Origin: Pelobates cultripes | Lineage: Eukaryota > Chordata > Amphibia > Anura > Pelobatidae | Direction of reading: 5' to 3' | Assembly: GCA_933207985.1 (NCBI GenBank) | Contig: OW240924.1 | Coordinates: forward strand, 67,925,806 to 67,989,805 | DNA: 64,000 nucleotides | Shown: piece after piece, positions 33,950 to 46,400 of the stretch | Position numbering within the stretch: the first letter of the stretch is position 1 | Layout: each line of letters opens with the position of its first letter | Notes under the pieces: generated by a model | Seen by the model: the letters and a program-made list of their open reading frames with translations, nothing else | Database searches by the model: none | Told to the model about the DNA's origin: nothing | Translations under genes and position numbers: made by a program

Positions 33950-36168
33950 CCTTTGAAGGCCAATCCACCCTTCCCAATTTCATACCTCCCGTTGTTGGGA
34001 AGTATGAAATCAGGAGCCCACCAAACATATACATTGTGTCATTCCTGTGACATTATGGTTTGTACCCAGTGACAAAGGACCCAGTATATAAAAACATTTA
34101 TATTAGTTTTGATATTGCATCTATTTTCTTTTCTTCATTACCCCTAATGAAGCCAAAACGTTTCAATTAATGTGAAAATAAAAAAAGGATTTGGTTTAAG
34201 CCAAAAATCGATTTTATAACTAGAATGCATTATGAAGTCAAAGAGAAGTAAAGTTTTGTTTATACGTGTTGAGCCTTAATAAACATTATCATTTTGTTTG
34301 GTTTTCAGATTATTAAAGCATGGCTATGCTGCGACCATGTACATTTTCTTATGTCCATAAGAACAGTTTTTAATGCATAAAATATAGCGGTAAATGTAAA
34401 TACGTCCCTTCATAAAATAACTTAATGATATTGATAATGCATGTACCATTGTTCAATAGCCTGGTAGAAACCACTTTTCATTGCACTTCTTATTTCCTGC
34501 TGAGTCTTCCACAAAGTGCTTGCGAAGTACTCAAAAGAATAAAACCTAAATGCAGTTGTATACTCCAGCCTGCTGCGAAAGTGCCCATGCTTTTTCAAAC
34601 ATCCTGAATTGGTCAAGGCATGGAAACCTTCTGTGTATATTTGTAAAAGCTGCAAAACACTTTATCCCTGTGAATATTTTAAGGTTAGCCAGGCTAAAAT
34701 CAAAGACCCTATATATGGTTAGATCAGATTGTCGTTGTACTGTACACACGCACATACACATAAATAAAATAGTTCTCAAGTATGATGCGGTTAGAATGGC
34801 TGTACTTTTTAACCCCATCCAGTCCATGCTCCTTTTAATTTAATAGATATTCCACCTCTTTCTTTGACCTGACCAGATCACAAGTTACACAATATCTATC
34901 TTCATTTTATATACTTATAGTACAGATACAATCTAACTACAATATGCAAGGAATAACATGCTGATCCACTGAACACTGTACACTAGCATATCAGTTTAAT
35001 ACAAACAGGACAGATATAGTTTCCTGTGTTATCAACCTTTTTTTTTCTCAGCTGTTAATTGTCCTCAGCATACCACATCATGCTCAGCCTAGTTGAAGTA
35101 CTGCTTTCTGAGCAGCCATGAACTATAAACTAATATCCTCAATATACGTTACACATTTCTAAACACTTAAAGCCTTGAAGTCCACCAATACTTTGCAAAT
35201 AACTCACCCACTTTCCTAAATACTAGCTATCTATAAATAAAATATCTGTTTGCAGACACACATACTTCTGCCGTCACACACATAACGCCAAACGTCTCGT
35301 ACGATTGAACATTCACACATACTTAGCATTTTGTTCTACACACACCACTTCTCTTTACAGAAACAGATACATACCTCTCATAGCTCTCTTTGGTGACACA
35401 TGCCACTCATTTGTACTTATAGTTACACATACACTTTACATCTATCTGTAGACACACAAACTCTCGCATACCCTAAAAGTCAAACATACTTCAACCAGCT
35501 TGCATATCTATAATGTCTATAATTAGTCATACAGACCTCTCAAATCTCCCATTGAGATTAAATTCATACATATATATGTTCTTATTACACTTGTTTTAGG
35601 GTAGTTGATAATTAAATGATCCAGAGTCACGCAAATAGAAGCCAAATTAAAGAATCAGTAGTATAAAATCATATGTCTATTGCAATTAACATGTTGACTT
35701 TTTAACGTTACTGTTGCTCTCATATTAGTGATGCAGAACAACCATTTTAATGCATTCTCATTTTTACAATGATGAAGATGAATAACCTTTAATTATTTGT
35801 AGAGTTTTTAAAAATGTAAGCTTAATTATGACTAGAACTTATCTGATTTGCATTATCTTCACAAACATGCACTAGTGACCAAGTCCAAGCAATCCCAGGT
35901 TAAAAGTCTGCTTGCATGGTGGAGAGGAGTCACGGAGATATACACTCCTATAGCTGTCTCTCCTCATACCATCACACTTTTTCTCTTCAGATCTGGACAG
36001 ATGAAGTCAACAGGAGCAGTAGCAAGATGGTGGCATCCTCCTTCAGTCTTCTAGGGAAGGCACATCAACTTACTATAGGCAATTCCCTGTGAACTCACTA
36101 CTGCATCAAATACCATAAAACAAACACCAGGGCCTTTAGAGGCCACTGACAGTTGCTATGTTGTGTGT
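33950..36168. other. Intergenic DNA, weak repeat remnants
   Basis: CTAATGAAGCCAAAACGTTT near 34147 faintly resembles a hammerhead-like PLE tail. The 35250-35480 part is rich in ACACATAC words without a clear period. No gene recognised. Confidence 0.45.
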
Positions 36169-37680
36169 TTATTATTATTATTATTATTATTATGATATTT
36201 ATAGAGCACCGTCAAATGCCGCAGCGCTTTACAATGGGTGGACGAACAGACATGTAGTTGTAACCAGACAAGTTGGACACACAGGAACAGAGGGGTTGAG
36301 GGCCCTGCTCAATGAGCTTACATGCTAGAGGGAGTGGGGTAAAATTACACAAAAGGTAAGGATAGTATTAGACTAGTGACAGTTGCAGAAGAGGAATCAG
36401 TCAGGAGCTATTAACAGTTTAATTGATACGCTTTTATGAAGAAGTGGGTTTTTAAAGATTTTTTTGAAGGAGTGGAGACTGGGTGAGCATCTAACGGAGG
36501 AGGGAAGCGAGTTCCACAGGAACGGTGCAGCCCTCGAGAAATCTTGAAGGTGAGCATCAGTGGTGGGAGTACGGACAGAAGATAGACATACGTCTTCTGC
36601 AGATCGTAAGGGCCTAGACGGGACATACTTGTGTATAAGGGAGGATAGATAGGTGGGAGCAGCATTATGTAGAGATTTGAAAGCAAGAACCAGAATTTTA
36701 AATTGAGCTCTATATTTTATAGGAAGCCAATGTAGGGATTGACAGAAGGGTGAGGCATGGGAGTTGTGTGCGGACAGGAAGATGAGCCTCGTCGCCGCAT
36801 TCATTATGGACGCTAGCTGGGAGCACGTAAGACCACTGAGAAGCAGATTTCAGTAGTCAAGGCGAGAAAGGACAGTGGAATGGACCAACACCTTAGTCGC
36901 ATCTGGCGTTAAGTAGGGGCGAATTTGCTCAATGTTTTTTAGATGGAAATGACAGGATTTGGCAATAGATTGAACATGAGGCTTGAAGGAGAGTTTGGAG
37001 TCAAAGAGAACACCTAGGAAGAGAGCCTGCGTGGTGGAGCTGATGGTAGCACTGTTGACTTGGAGGGAGACAGACACAGGAGTAACAACACTTGAGGGAG
37101 GAAAGACCAGAATTTCGGTTTTGGTCAAGTTTAGTTTAAGGAAGTGGGCAGCAATCCAGTTAGAAACAGCAGAGAGGCAGTCAGAGACACTAGTCAAGAG
37201 GGACGGGGAGAGATCAGGAGAGGACAGGTAGATTTGCGTGTCATCTGCATAGAAATGATATTGGAAGCCAAAGGAGCTAATGAGTTTACCAAGGGAGGCA
37301 GTATAGATGGAGAACAGTAGGGGACCAAGGACTGAACCTTGGGGGACACCAACAGAGAGGAGTTGGGGAGAAGAAGCAGAGCCAGAGAAAGAAACACTGA
37401 AAGAGCGCTGGGAGAGGTAGGAGGAGCACCAGGAGAGAGCAGTATCTTGTAGACCGATATTGCGGAGGATGAGAAGAAGCTGTTGATGATCAACAGTGTC
37501 AAAAGCCGCAGACAGGTCAAGGAGAATTAGGATAGAGTAGTGACCACGAGATTTTGCAGCGAGTAGATCATTGGATACTTTGGTCAGTGCCGTTTCCACA
37601 GAGTGCTTAGCACGGAAACCAGACTGAAGCGGGTCTAGCAGAGAGTTGGAATCGAGAAAGTCTGTTTCAACAATACCTAT
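36169..37680 (-). mobile_element. 5'-truncated L2 LINE
   Basis: The 3' end carries an ATT trinucleotide tail (36171-36193) followed by GCGCTTTACAATGGGTGGAC and GGGCCCTGCTCAATGAGC. The coding part covers the reverse transcriptase up to about 37680, where similarity ends. The same family appears at 25063-25262 (-) and 59857-60677 (+). Confidence 0.92.
36397..37680 (-). pseudogene. L2 ORF2 reverse transcriptase, partial
   Basis: Minus-strand RT lacking its endonuclease and fingers because of 5' truncation. Visible motifs: [26 protein letters not shown] (motif A), [13 protein letters not shown] (motif B), YADDTQIY (motif C with both Asp) and a C-terminal HWLPIKYRAQFKILVLAFK segment. One in-frame TGA at 36850-36848 replaces the Cys codon that the sister copy at 60000 keeps (LDYCN). 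Otherwise the frame is open from 37680 to 36397, so this copy is relatively young. The 22 codons upstream of about 37680 are not L2-like. Confidence 0.92.
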
Positions 37681-38956
37681 GGATTCTTTCTCAGTTGAGT
37701 ACATGACTACTTGTGAACACCTACAAATAAAATCACAAGCCATCATAACTGTACAGGTTTAGGTTGTAAGACATTTTAGCCTCACTGCATACACATTTAG
37801 CAATGCAGCATCCCTCCCCATGTTCTTTATTGCAGAAAAGTGAAAACCCACAGCAATTGCAATCCATACACATGAAATATGGTTACTTGAAAATGGATAA
37901 GGTGGGACCACATCTAATTGGTTTCGGTTAAGTATTCTGCTGTCTCTCCTCAACCTATGGCTTCATCAATTTCCACATGGTTGCTGGATTCTCTGGTTCT
38001 CCAATTCATCAGTGGTTCTTCCACCTTCTGACCAAGTGCTCATGCTGACATATCTACTCATCTTTCAAATAAAACTTACCCATACACAGTAGCATTTTTT
38101 TAAATTACCCAATAACCCAAAGAATTTGCACAATAAAAATTTCACTAAGAATAAAAAAAAGCCAGAAAATAATGCAAATAGCAGACAATTGGTATAAAAG
38201 AGAAAAAGTTACTCCATGGGATAAACGTCTTTTTTTCTAGCCACCTCTATATTACTTCTATAAATACCTGAACAGTTAAGGACACACACGCATGCAACAG
38301 ATTAGAGAGCACTAATAATTCAGCCCTATTAATTACTTCCTCAAACCCTCAATACAGTGGTGATTTTTTTTGTGGTTGGTTTTCCCCAATCATCTTCTAT
38401 CAGACTCTTAGTGCTTGTCCTACTAAAATGAAAATCTGGAGAGAAAAAAACTGGGCTGATTTCCAGTAGAAAGCTTTCAAAGAGCGAGTTGCACAGTGGT
38501 TCAGGCTTGTGTTTAGGAAATCCTCCTGAATCAATATTTCCATCTTCAGGAGTACATATCACCTGTAATTTAATAAAGTCTATGGTTGGTTAATGTAATT
38601 TCATTTGATCCATAAACTCCATAGTCTCATATTCCTCATTCATTTCAGCTTTGTTTTTTGGGTTGTCGTTTTTTTTGTTTGTTTTGTTGTGGGTTTGTTT
38701 TTTATTTATTTATTTTTGCTAATTTCTGAACCACCAGCTAATTTAACCATCCCTTTATAATTTCATAATTTTTCAATATCACTAGACATTTGTACAATTT
38801 AATTCTTTAAATAGGCAGAAGACGTGTTAATTGATATTTTTTTCACTTTAAATTCAACTCATATTTAGGTAAGCAAGAATTAATAAATCCCAAAAATGTT
38901 AATAGATGATTACTTTTTTTTTTTTAAATTTGATACTAGAAACATATATTGTGACC
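37681..38956. other. Intergenic DNA, nothing recognised
   Basis: AT-rich. A minus-strand TTGATGAAGCC near 37970 is too weak to call a PLE motif. Confidence 0.45.
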
Positions 38957-39000
38957 GCAGATAAGAACCATTCGGCCCATCTAGTCTGCCCAATTTTTAT
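38957..39000 (-). mobile_element. CR1 3' end fragment
   Basis: GCAGATAAGAACCATTCGGC followed by CCATCTAGTCTGCCCAATTT is the reverse complement of the CR1 3' end at about 33890-33930. Its outermost ATTCTATG part is missing. Confidence 0.85.
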
Positions 39001-40161
39001 TTATGAATCAAGTTCGAGAGGGCTTATAAAATATTATATTTCCACAAACATATTAATGTTTTTTCTATGTGCCGTTATTTTCGCTTATTTTTTCCTCTCT
39101 ACTTTTCATTCAAATTTTATTAAAATGTCCTATGAGATTGAATTAGGTTCTAAAATGAAAGTTCTCAATTTTGAGAAAATGCTCTATAAGTCATATTTTA
39201 ATATATCTTATACTCGTATGCGTATTTCTCAAGTTACACTTCACCTTTTACTTTATTACAGTCAAGGACAAAGAAAATGTATTATTGAGGTAGAATTATA
39301 TGTATTTAGTGCTTAGTTCATCTTACTTGAGTATTTATTTAAGATTACTAACTGGCTGTCATCTGTCTTGTTTTAGAAAAAAAATCTGCTCTTTTATAAG
39401 CCACCCTTGACAACATCTCACGGCTGTTCCCGTCATTATCCGCATTGAGCACTTACTCATGGTGGAATTGAGAACTTCTCATAGAAAAACATTAGTTTGC
39501 AACCCTTCCCTATGAGAAACATTGTTGGCAGAACATGGAGATTGATATGCATATGCCCTGACTCATGAGAAGCATTGGAACAGCAAGGAAATCATCACTA
39601 GTGATAATTTTCCAGATGGTGTCAAATACGAAGATTACATTTTAGTAGACTTGGAGGCCCCCTAGGTCTAAAGTAAAAAAGAAACCTTTCTTTAATCATT
39701 GATTTACATTGAAATAAAACTTAGTCATATAATTTAAAACTATTGTAATCACTTTACTCCATCCACCACCTGGACCACCACCTGGACTTACATTAATGAA
39801 ATCTCTTCCTCGCCAAATTGTCATAAAGTTAGTTAGATTAAAATATGCCATTGCCATGACAATTCTCCAAATTTTGGGGTTTAGGGTGGAGGAGCTTAAT
39901 CACCACATAATTAACAACATTCTGAGGCTTAATGAACCTTCTAAAGTAGGGGGCCACATGATAATGTCTTCTCATCATCTAAGTAATCATTTTTAAAATA
40001 TGTTTTTAAAATAAATTCTAAGGAACATATTATGATAAAGAATTTTGAGATCCCACGCTATAAATGCCAAGACTTCCTAGAGTACTCATACCCTAACTCT
40101 TCCTCCTGCAAGAATAATGTGGATCATAGAATATTGGAACAGGCAGGGTCAGCAGCTGCAA
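39001..40161. other. Intergenic DNA, nothing recognised
   Basis: The 136-codon frame across 38906-39316 begins in T-rich DNA, includes the CR1 fragment and shows no domain, so it is not called a gene. Confidence 0.5.
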
Positions 40162-40360
40162 TTAACCCCTTAAGGACCAGATGTTACATTTTACCGTCAT
40201 CACAGTCTGGTTCGTAAAGACCTTATGCATGATTATTTAACATTGTCAGCTCGTTTCAACTCTGCAGTCGTTAATTGAGTAGGACATTCATTTTGGAATA
40301 GGATCCTTCGAAGATGAGATTGTTATAATATCAACCATCATTAGTCCTCAAGGAGTTAAA
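40162..40360. mobile_element. MITE with TTAACCCCTTAAGGAC ends
   Basis: The left end TTAACCCCTTAAGGACC (from 40162) pairs with the right end AGTCCTCAAGGAGTTAA (to 40360) with two mismatches. Same class as 6964-7041 but 199 bp long. Confidence 0.75.
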
Positions 40361-42370
40361 CATAAGTTTAGTCATCGTTTTGGATCTTGTCATTTTTTAT
40401 TAGAATCATTTCAGTTGGTACGCTATTCGTTATCATTTAAGTTCTTTATATTTATATTTCACTTCCACTTCCAATGTGGATTATGTGTTGAATACAAGAT
40501 TAGATTTCATACATTATCTGGATGTAGATATGAAACCTTGATTATGCAAAATCTCAGAAAAGTAAGTGATTTAAATAAAGTTTGAAAGTGTCATAGCAAA
40601 AGCAAACTATATTATGTGGCAATATTTTTATGATGATACTCGATGCTGCGACAAGAAACTGCATCTCTCTCTCTCTTAACAGTTACCATATAAATGCCTG
40701 TTGTGACTTCTCAATTCTTAATTTGGAAAGTTCCTTTAAGGTAGCTTGTCACGGAAAAGAATTATGAGCATCATATGCTTTGGTTATACAGGATTATAAA
40801 ACAGAGCATGTGTAAGAAGGCGGCAAAATACTCTCTGTTTGAAGTAATGGAAGTGGGAAGCGGTGCCCGGTGATAAGACTTCAAACCATTCTAAAAAGTT
40901 TAACTACTTACAATGGGGGGACTCCAGGGTACTTCTGGCACCAGAACCACTACAGCATCCTCTAGAAGTTTTAGTGTTTAGAGTTCCTTTAACATGTAAT
41001 AATGTAGTAATTAATTTATAGCAAAGTGCATACCATGGAAAGACTGTTAAGATATAATTGTAAATTTGTAGTGGATTCCTATTCCAATCTAGAAATGTTC
41101 CCCACATGTGTTTAATTTACCTGATCGTTCCAACCATGGGAATTTACCTATGTCCTTTAGAAACAAATATACCAGGCACTCATGAGTGTATGGTGGTACC
41201 TCCATTCCTCACAACCAGACACCATTTGAGCTCTTCAGAGCATTTCTCTAAATGTCATGTACCCTTGAGAAAGTCTGATTAAGAAAACAAAATGCGTCGG
41301 GCCATGTTGGCACTTTAAGCTGGTTTATAGTTTGATGTTCCATTTTTATTTAATTTTTTTAATGACGAAACATTTTATTTATAGTTTTTCATTAGTTGTA
41401 TTGTGCTAACATGACACCACATAACTGTTTTGAAAAGTTATGTTATATAAACGTAAAACATGTATTATAGGCAAATGATGCCATTGAGACATTTAGTCTT
41501 GTGGTTTCTGTCTCATGAACACTGAAGTGGCATTATGTTTATCATTCTACGAGCTTTATCATTATGTATCTGTTTTATTACATGAGTTTTCTTAAATTTG
41601 GTTTAAGGGTAGGCCAAGGATTAGTGTTTGGGATCAATCAGTCTTAAGAGGACATGTATGAAGGTTGTTGAGAGTCACACTCAAACAGGTTGTTGTTTGA
41701 ACCTTCTTCCATTAATTAAGCCCCTCTTCCTTAACCTACATACGAGGAGTGGATTGAGAACAAGGGTTTTTCCCTCTTCACAGCTTATCTTTCAGCATGT
41801 GATCAGGAGGTGCAGAATTATTGAGAGTAAGACACAAATGCTCTTTGCTGCTTTCAGACATTTAATTCCCCTTCAATTACTGACATGCAGGGAGAGGGGC
41901 TGAGGAAAGTGACCCATTGAAACCTCTTCCCGCCGAACCTCCCTCAGCATGTGAGCAATGAAGAAGGGACTGTGTTATGGAAAATAATGGCTGTAAACCA
42001 CTTTGTGGTTTCTATATGAAAATGTGAATCCCTAAAATCTTTTGCAGGTAGGAACAAGTATACAGTGTATATATAATGTGAAAAAAGGTTGCTGAAGTCA
42101 TCCCCGTGGGATAGAAAAAAACGCAGTAAAGATTATTTGGGGTACCTTGGTGGAAGCACAAGCACATAGAAACGTGTAAAGAAGTATCTAGATAAGTAAT
42201 CGTAAATTCTACAAAGGGAACAAAGACTGAAATAACAGACAGAGATAAAATGTTTTTTTTTCTACATCAAGTGGTTTTGGTATATGAAACAGTGATCTAT
42301 AAGAGTAAAAGGTGCAACAGAGAAGTTAAAAATGGGATAACAGATTACAGAAGACAAAGTTTTAATACTA
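40361..42370. other. Intergenic DNA with a MITE remnant
   Basis: TTTTAGTGTTTAGAGTTCC then TTTAA (about 40965-40993) looks like the right end of an AGGGACACT-type MITE. CTCTCTCTCTC occurs near 40665. No gene recognised. Confidence 0.45.
41272..41302 (+). ncRNA. Hammerhead-like motif, strongly degenerate
   Basis: CTTGAGAAAGTCTG, a short loop, then AAATGCGTCGGG. It follows the order of the other motifs, but most invariant positions are lost. Likely an old PLE tail. Confidence 0.25.
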
Positions 42371-43423
42371 CCATCTGTGACGAGAGCAATCTCGCCACAT
42401 TGCATTGGAGAAGGCTGGTTCCTCGCCTGTTGCGTTTGGATTATGGCCCCATGTTAAAAGGCTTGATTTTCCCCTGCAAAGACATGAAAGCTGGGTCATT
42501 TGGTGCTTGCCCTGTTTGAGCGGTGATACCCCAGATAGCTATGCCATGGAGCCCATAATGAAAGACTATGGGAAAGACTTTGGCTCCATGGCAATTGATC
42601 TGTATGTGTGTGCTCTGAGCGCCATTCAGTAATAATGTGCGCTCAGATCTGAGCTATCTGGGGAAATGTTGAATGTACCTGTTTTGTGCAATGGCTGCAC
42701 AGTTATATGTTTTTATGTGGTTTATTGTATTTTGCTGCCATGTGTTCAATGGAGTTTTGCCTCTGTCTTTGGAGATAATTTGATTACTTCCCAATTATCT
42801 CCAGGATAGAAGACTATGTGGAACAGGTTTTGGGCAGAAAAACCATGCTTCCTTTGGTCACAAAGGACTACCATCTATCTTTTGAACCATTGGACCAATT
42901 TGTATGAATTTGACATATGTTTGTATTTGGAGTTTTATGTGAATGATGCATACTTTTCAAGTTATGAATAATGTGGAAAAATTGTATTTCTCTGCTTGTG
43001 CTAATTACATTACCCATTGTGTAAGGTAATTGAATCACAGGCAGAGGGGAGGAATTTGTGTGGGAGTGTCTGAGTGTATTGTATGTGTTTATTGGTTGTG
43101 TTCCAAAACCCTGTGGGTGGTACTAACGTGTAAGAATGTGTACATAAGCACAATAAACCCACAGCTCTGACTGTTCACTGCTTGACCCTCAACACGGAGC
43201 TTTGTCTCGATCTTGGGGGGATTTATTGTATGCTGTTCCAGTTTGACTGCTAGGAGTGTAAACCTATTCGTATGGTTTTTCCTATTCGGCTGTTTACAGC
43301 ATTCTTATGGTTTCCTGTTCGGCGGATTGGTGTTCTGCAGTAGCTGTGCTTGTGTCTCTGGAAGGGGAGGATCTACTAAACGGCGGTTTCACCCCTTTAT
43401 GCTGAGGGAGCCGTTACACCATC
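42371..43423 (+). mobile_element. Solo LTR, 1,043 bp, with CCATC target duplication
   Basis: The LTR spans 42376-43418, begins TGTGACGAGAG and ends GCCGTTACA. CCATC flanks both sides (42371-42375, 43419-43423). Near the 3' end are an ATTGG box (43091), a TATA-like TACATAAG (43141) and AATAAA (43152-43157), giving plus orientation. No internal retroelement sequence or second LTR is present. The long LTR and 5-bp duplication fit a Gypsy-like or class III retroviral element; I cannot choose between them. Confidence 0.92.
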
Positions 43424-46400
43424 TTTTAAAGTAACGGTGCCCCATGCTATTTAGGACTAAAGAAGACAGTAATCAGGGTGGAAGTTGAGGGCTTCAGAGC
43501 CAGTAGAGGAGTCATTGGTAAGTTCAAGTCATCAATAACAAGAAAGAGAGCAGCCATGGAGAATAATAGCAAACTATACATAAAGAGGAGAGAGAAAATA
43601 AGTGAATAATGTAATCTTCAGGGCATGGGGAAAGAGGGAGAAGATATAAGGAGATACTGTTGTAAGGTACACCAGGAACTTTCACTAGATCTGAAAGTAG
43701 GAGATGTTAGAGACCACCATAATTGAGATGTTGAAGTTTAGAAAAGTAAGGACAATTAAAATAATGTTTGTAAAGAAAGAAGCAAGGAAAATAGTGTTGA
43801 TGGAGCAATAAGAAGAGCTAGAGTGTGGTGGACAACTTGGACATAGATTTTAACAGTAAACTATTAGGAAAAGGACATTTAAAAATGTCCAAAATAAAGG
43901 AAGAAGGAGTAAATTATAGAAGGTATCAATAAGGACTTACACAGAAAGTAAACACAAAAATTTCCACAATATTCTCTAGAAATGTATATCAATGGGTATA
44001 AATATAAAATATGAGTGTATATTTTTAAATCCTAGAGTAAGCCAAATCATTAACCTTCATCTCCTTGACCTCCAGTAACCATTTTCATTTCTCCTCAGGT
44101 TTGAATATTTACAGTATATTGAAAAGATACCTAAAAACAATCATGCATAGGAGAAGACATTGAAAAGGTTGGAGTGTGGTAGTAGAGTTGATGGTGAGTT
44201 CTCCAATGTTTGGTCACTGATGTTTAGTAATCTCTAGACCAATGGGAAACTGAAATGGAAGATTTGGGATTCTATACCACTTTCCACAGTTATTTTGTGT
44301 TCCATTTCATGGGTTCAACACATGAAAAATAAACAGTTGGCCAGATTGATTCGATAAAAGCAATTTGGAGCTTCTCTAGTCATGTCACATATTTGCTGCC
44401 AAGAGGAGGGATGTCATTCAATCACAAGTCATGTCATACAAGAACATTGACCAGGTGAGGAGGCAAGAAAGAATGACGTGTGAATGTGTGTGTGAAATTG
44501 CGGACCCACACCAGAGAAAGGCAGACAGTGCAAATCACACTTAGCATCAATGGTTGTCTACAGGTTTGAGATCTGAAAAACTAAATAAAGGAAAAATAAA
44601 AAAAGGCAAGAGTCTGTAAGTAAAAGGCAAGAGTCTGTAAGTAACGTAAGAGTCTGTAAGTAACATAAAATAGTTACTGGACATATGGCAAATGGTGAAT
44701 ATAAGTGCAAGAAAGTGACTGTAGAAGTGACAGTTAAAGTGGCACTGCCTTCATGAATAAAACTTATTATTAACAATTTCTTGTACAAGTAAAGGACAAA
44801 TACCACAGGGCTTCTGTGCAGGCTGCAATAACAGCCTGCAATGTGCTGTATAGTACAAATGTCTGGTTTTACATATATTTTTTTAACATTCTGTTCCAAA
44901 ATTATCAGCATATTTATTACAAATGCCCGTAATCAGAGTATTTGACCATTTTTTACACGTCCAGAGTTTGAAGCAAAACTCTGAGGATGCAAATTCTGTG
45001 TTTTTTACTCCACACAAAAATAACTGATTCTGTATATGAAACAAAATCATAGTCATTTGTTAATGCTAATATTTAAGATCCTGCCTCGTATAGTACATAG
45101 TAAGGGATACAATGTAATCTCTAAATTGTTTATACCACCACAATATCTGTAAAAATTATTAAAACGAAAACCTAAAATAGCCCATATATTTTATTCTTTT
45201 TTGTAGACATTTTCTACAATATACGTATATTGCAGTTGATTTTTGCTTAGTATGCATTATGAGTAAGACCTTAGTTTGTAAGTTCAATGGAGTTCATCCA
45301 CTAAACTAGCCATTGTGAAGATGCAATATGGGATTTTCAAATTTGCGGCCAAAATATTCAAACTATAAATACCAGCTGAATCTAATTCTATTATTATTTC
45401 AAAAAAATTGCTTAATTTGTCCATTCTTCATAATTATCCATTTTCCGAAAAAGTCACTGAAATTGTTATTCATTTAACTGGGAATTTGTGTATTAAATCA
45501 GGTAATTTTACTTTTAAAACCAATAAAATCTGAAAATAACGTCCAACTAAGCCTTTCCTCCCAATTGGCTATTTTTCCCTAAATGTTAAAGTTCACTGGT
45601 CAGTTGACAATTTTATGGTTCATTGAAAAATCCTGAATGTTTTAAATTTGTAAAAGACTCTGGTACCTTCGATTACAAGGATATATTGTTAATCAGATAT
45701 AAGCTATTTTAAAATAAATGTAGAATATGTTAACAAGTGTATAAGAAAAAAAATAAACAATCGATGATAATGATAAGTTTACTTACTGAACTCATCACAT
45801 TGGGTCAACAATAACATAAATAAAAAATGGTAAAACTTGCCATTCACATATAAAACAAAATGAGAAGAAAAAAAAAGATATTCTAGTATAAATAAGTTGT
45901 GATTCCGAGTTCTTTCCTACTGAAGAAATATTAGATATTGTATACCCTCATGAGTGTCTGTGTTTAAACTTTGTATTCAAAAGCCCACTGCACCCTTAAT
46001 TATTATTTTTTTTTTAAATTAAATGGTTTATTATTAAGCATGCTTCAAATTATTGCAAGCAAATATTAATTATGGGATTAGACCTAGTGATCAGCCATTT
46101 CCATTAGCCTAAGCAGAAATATTTAAAAAGTGATAAAAAAAAAATCTCTAATTGTTTTAGTACATTCTGGAGGCAAGAGCGGTAAATGGAATATTTTTTA
46201 GCAAAGCAGTGCGTTCTCAAAGGCAGCTTGCTGTGCATTAAACATGTGTAACACAAAGAAAAATACTCTCACAGCAATGAAACCAACTACAATCTATTAT
46301 TATCATACTCTGGCCTAAATAAGGATTTGCCACGCAAGGCATGGCAGTAGTAGAAAAACACTGATAGCAGTCAGTCTTTTTCATAAACAGCTGGCAATCT

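Noticed and set aside
34138..34175. CTAATGAAGCCAAAACGTTT as a hammerhead
   Set aside because: The second half of stem II is missing and the core is mutated; too weak to list as a feature.
36983..37520. Additional frames on both strands over the L2
   Set aside because: They overlap the reverse transcriptase reading frame and lack any domain of their own.
38906..39316. 136-codon plus-strand frame
   Set aside because: It crosses a reversed CR1 3' fragment and T-rich DNA, so it is a chance frame.
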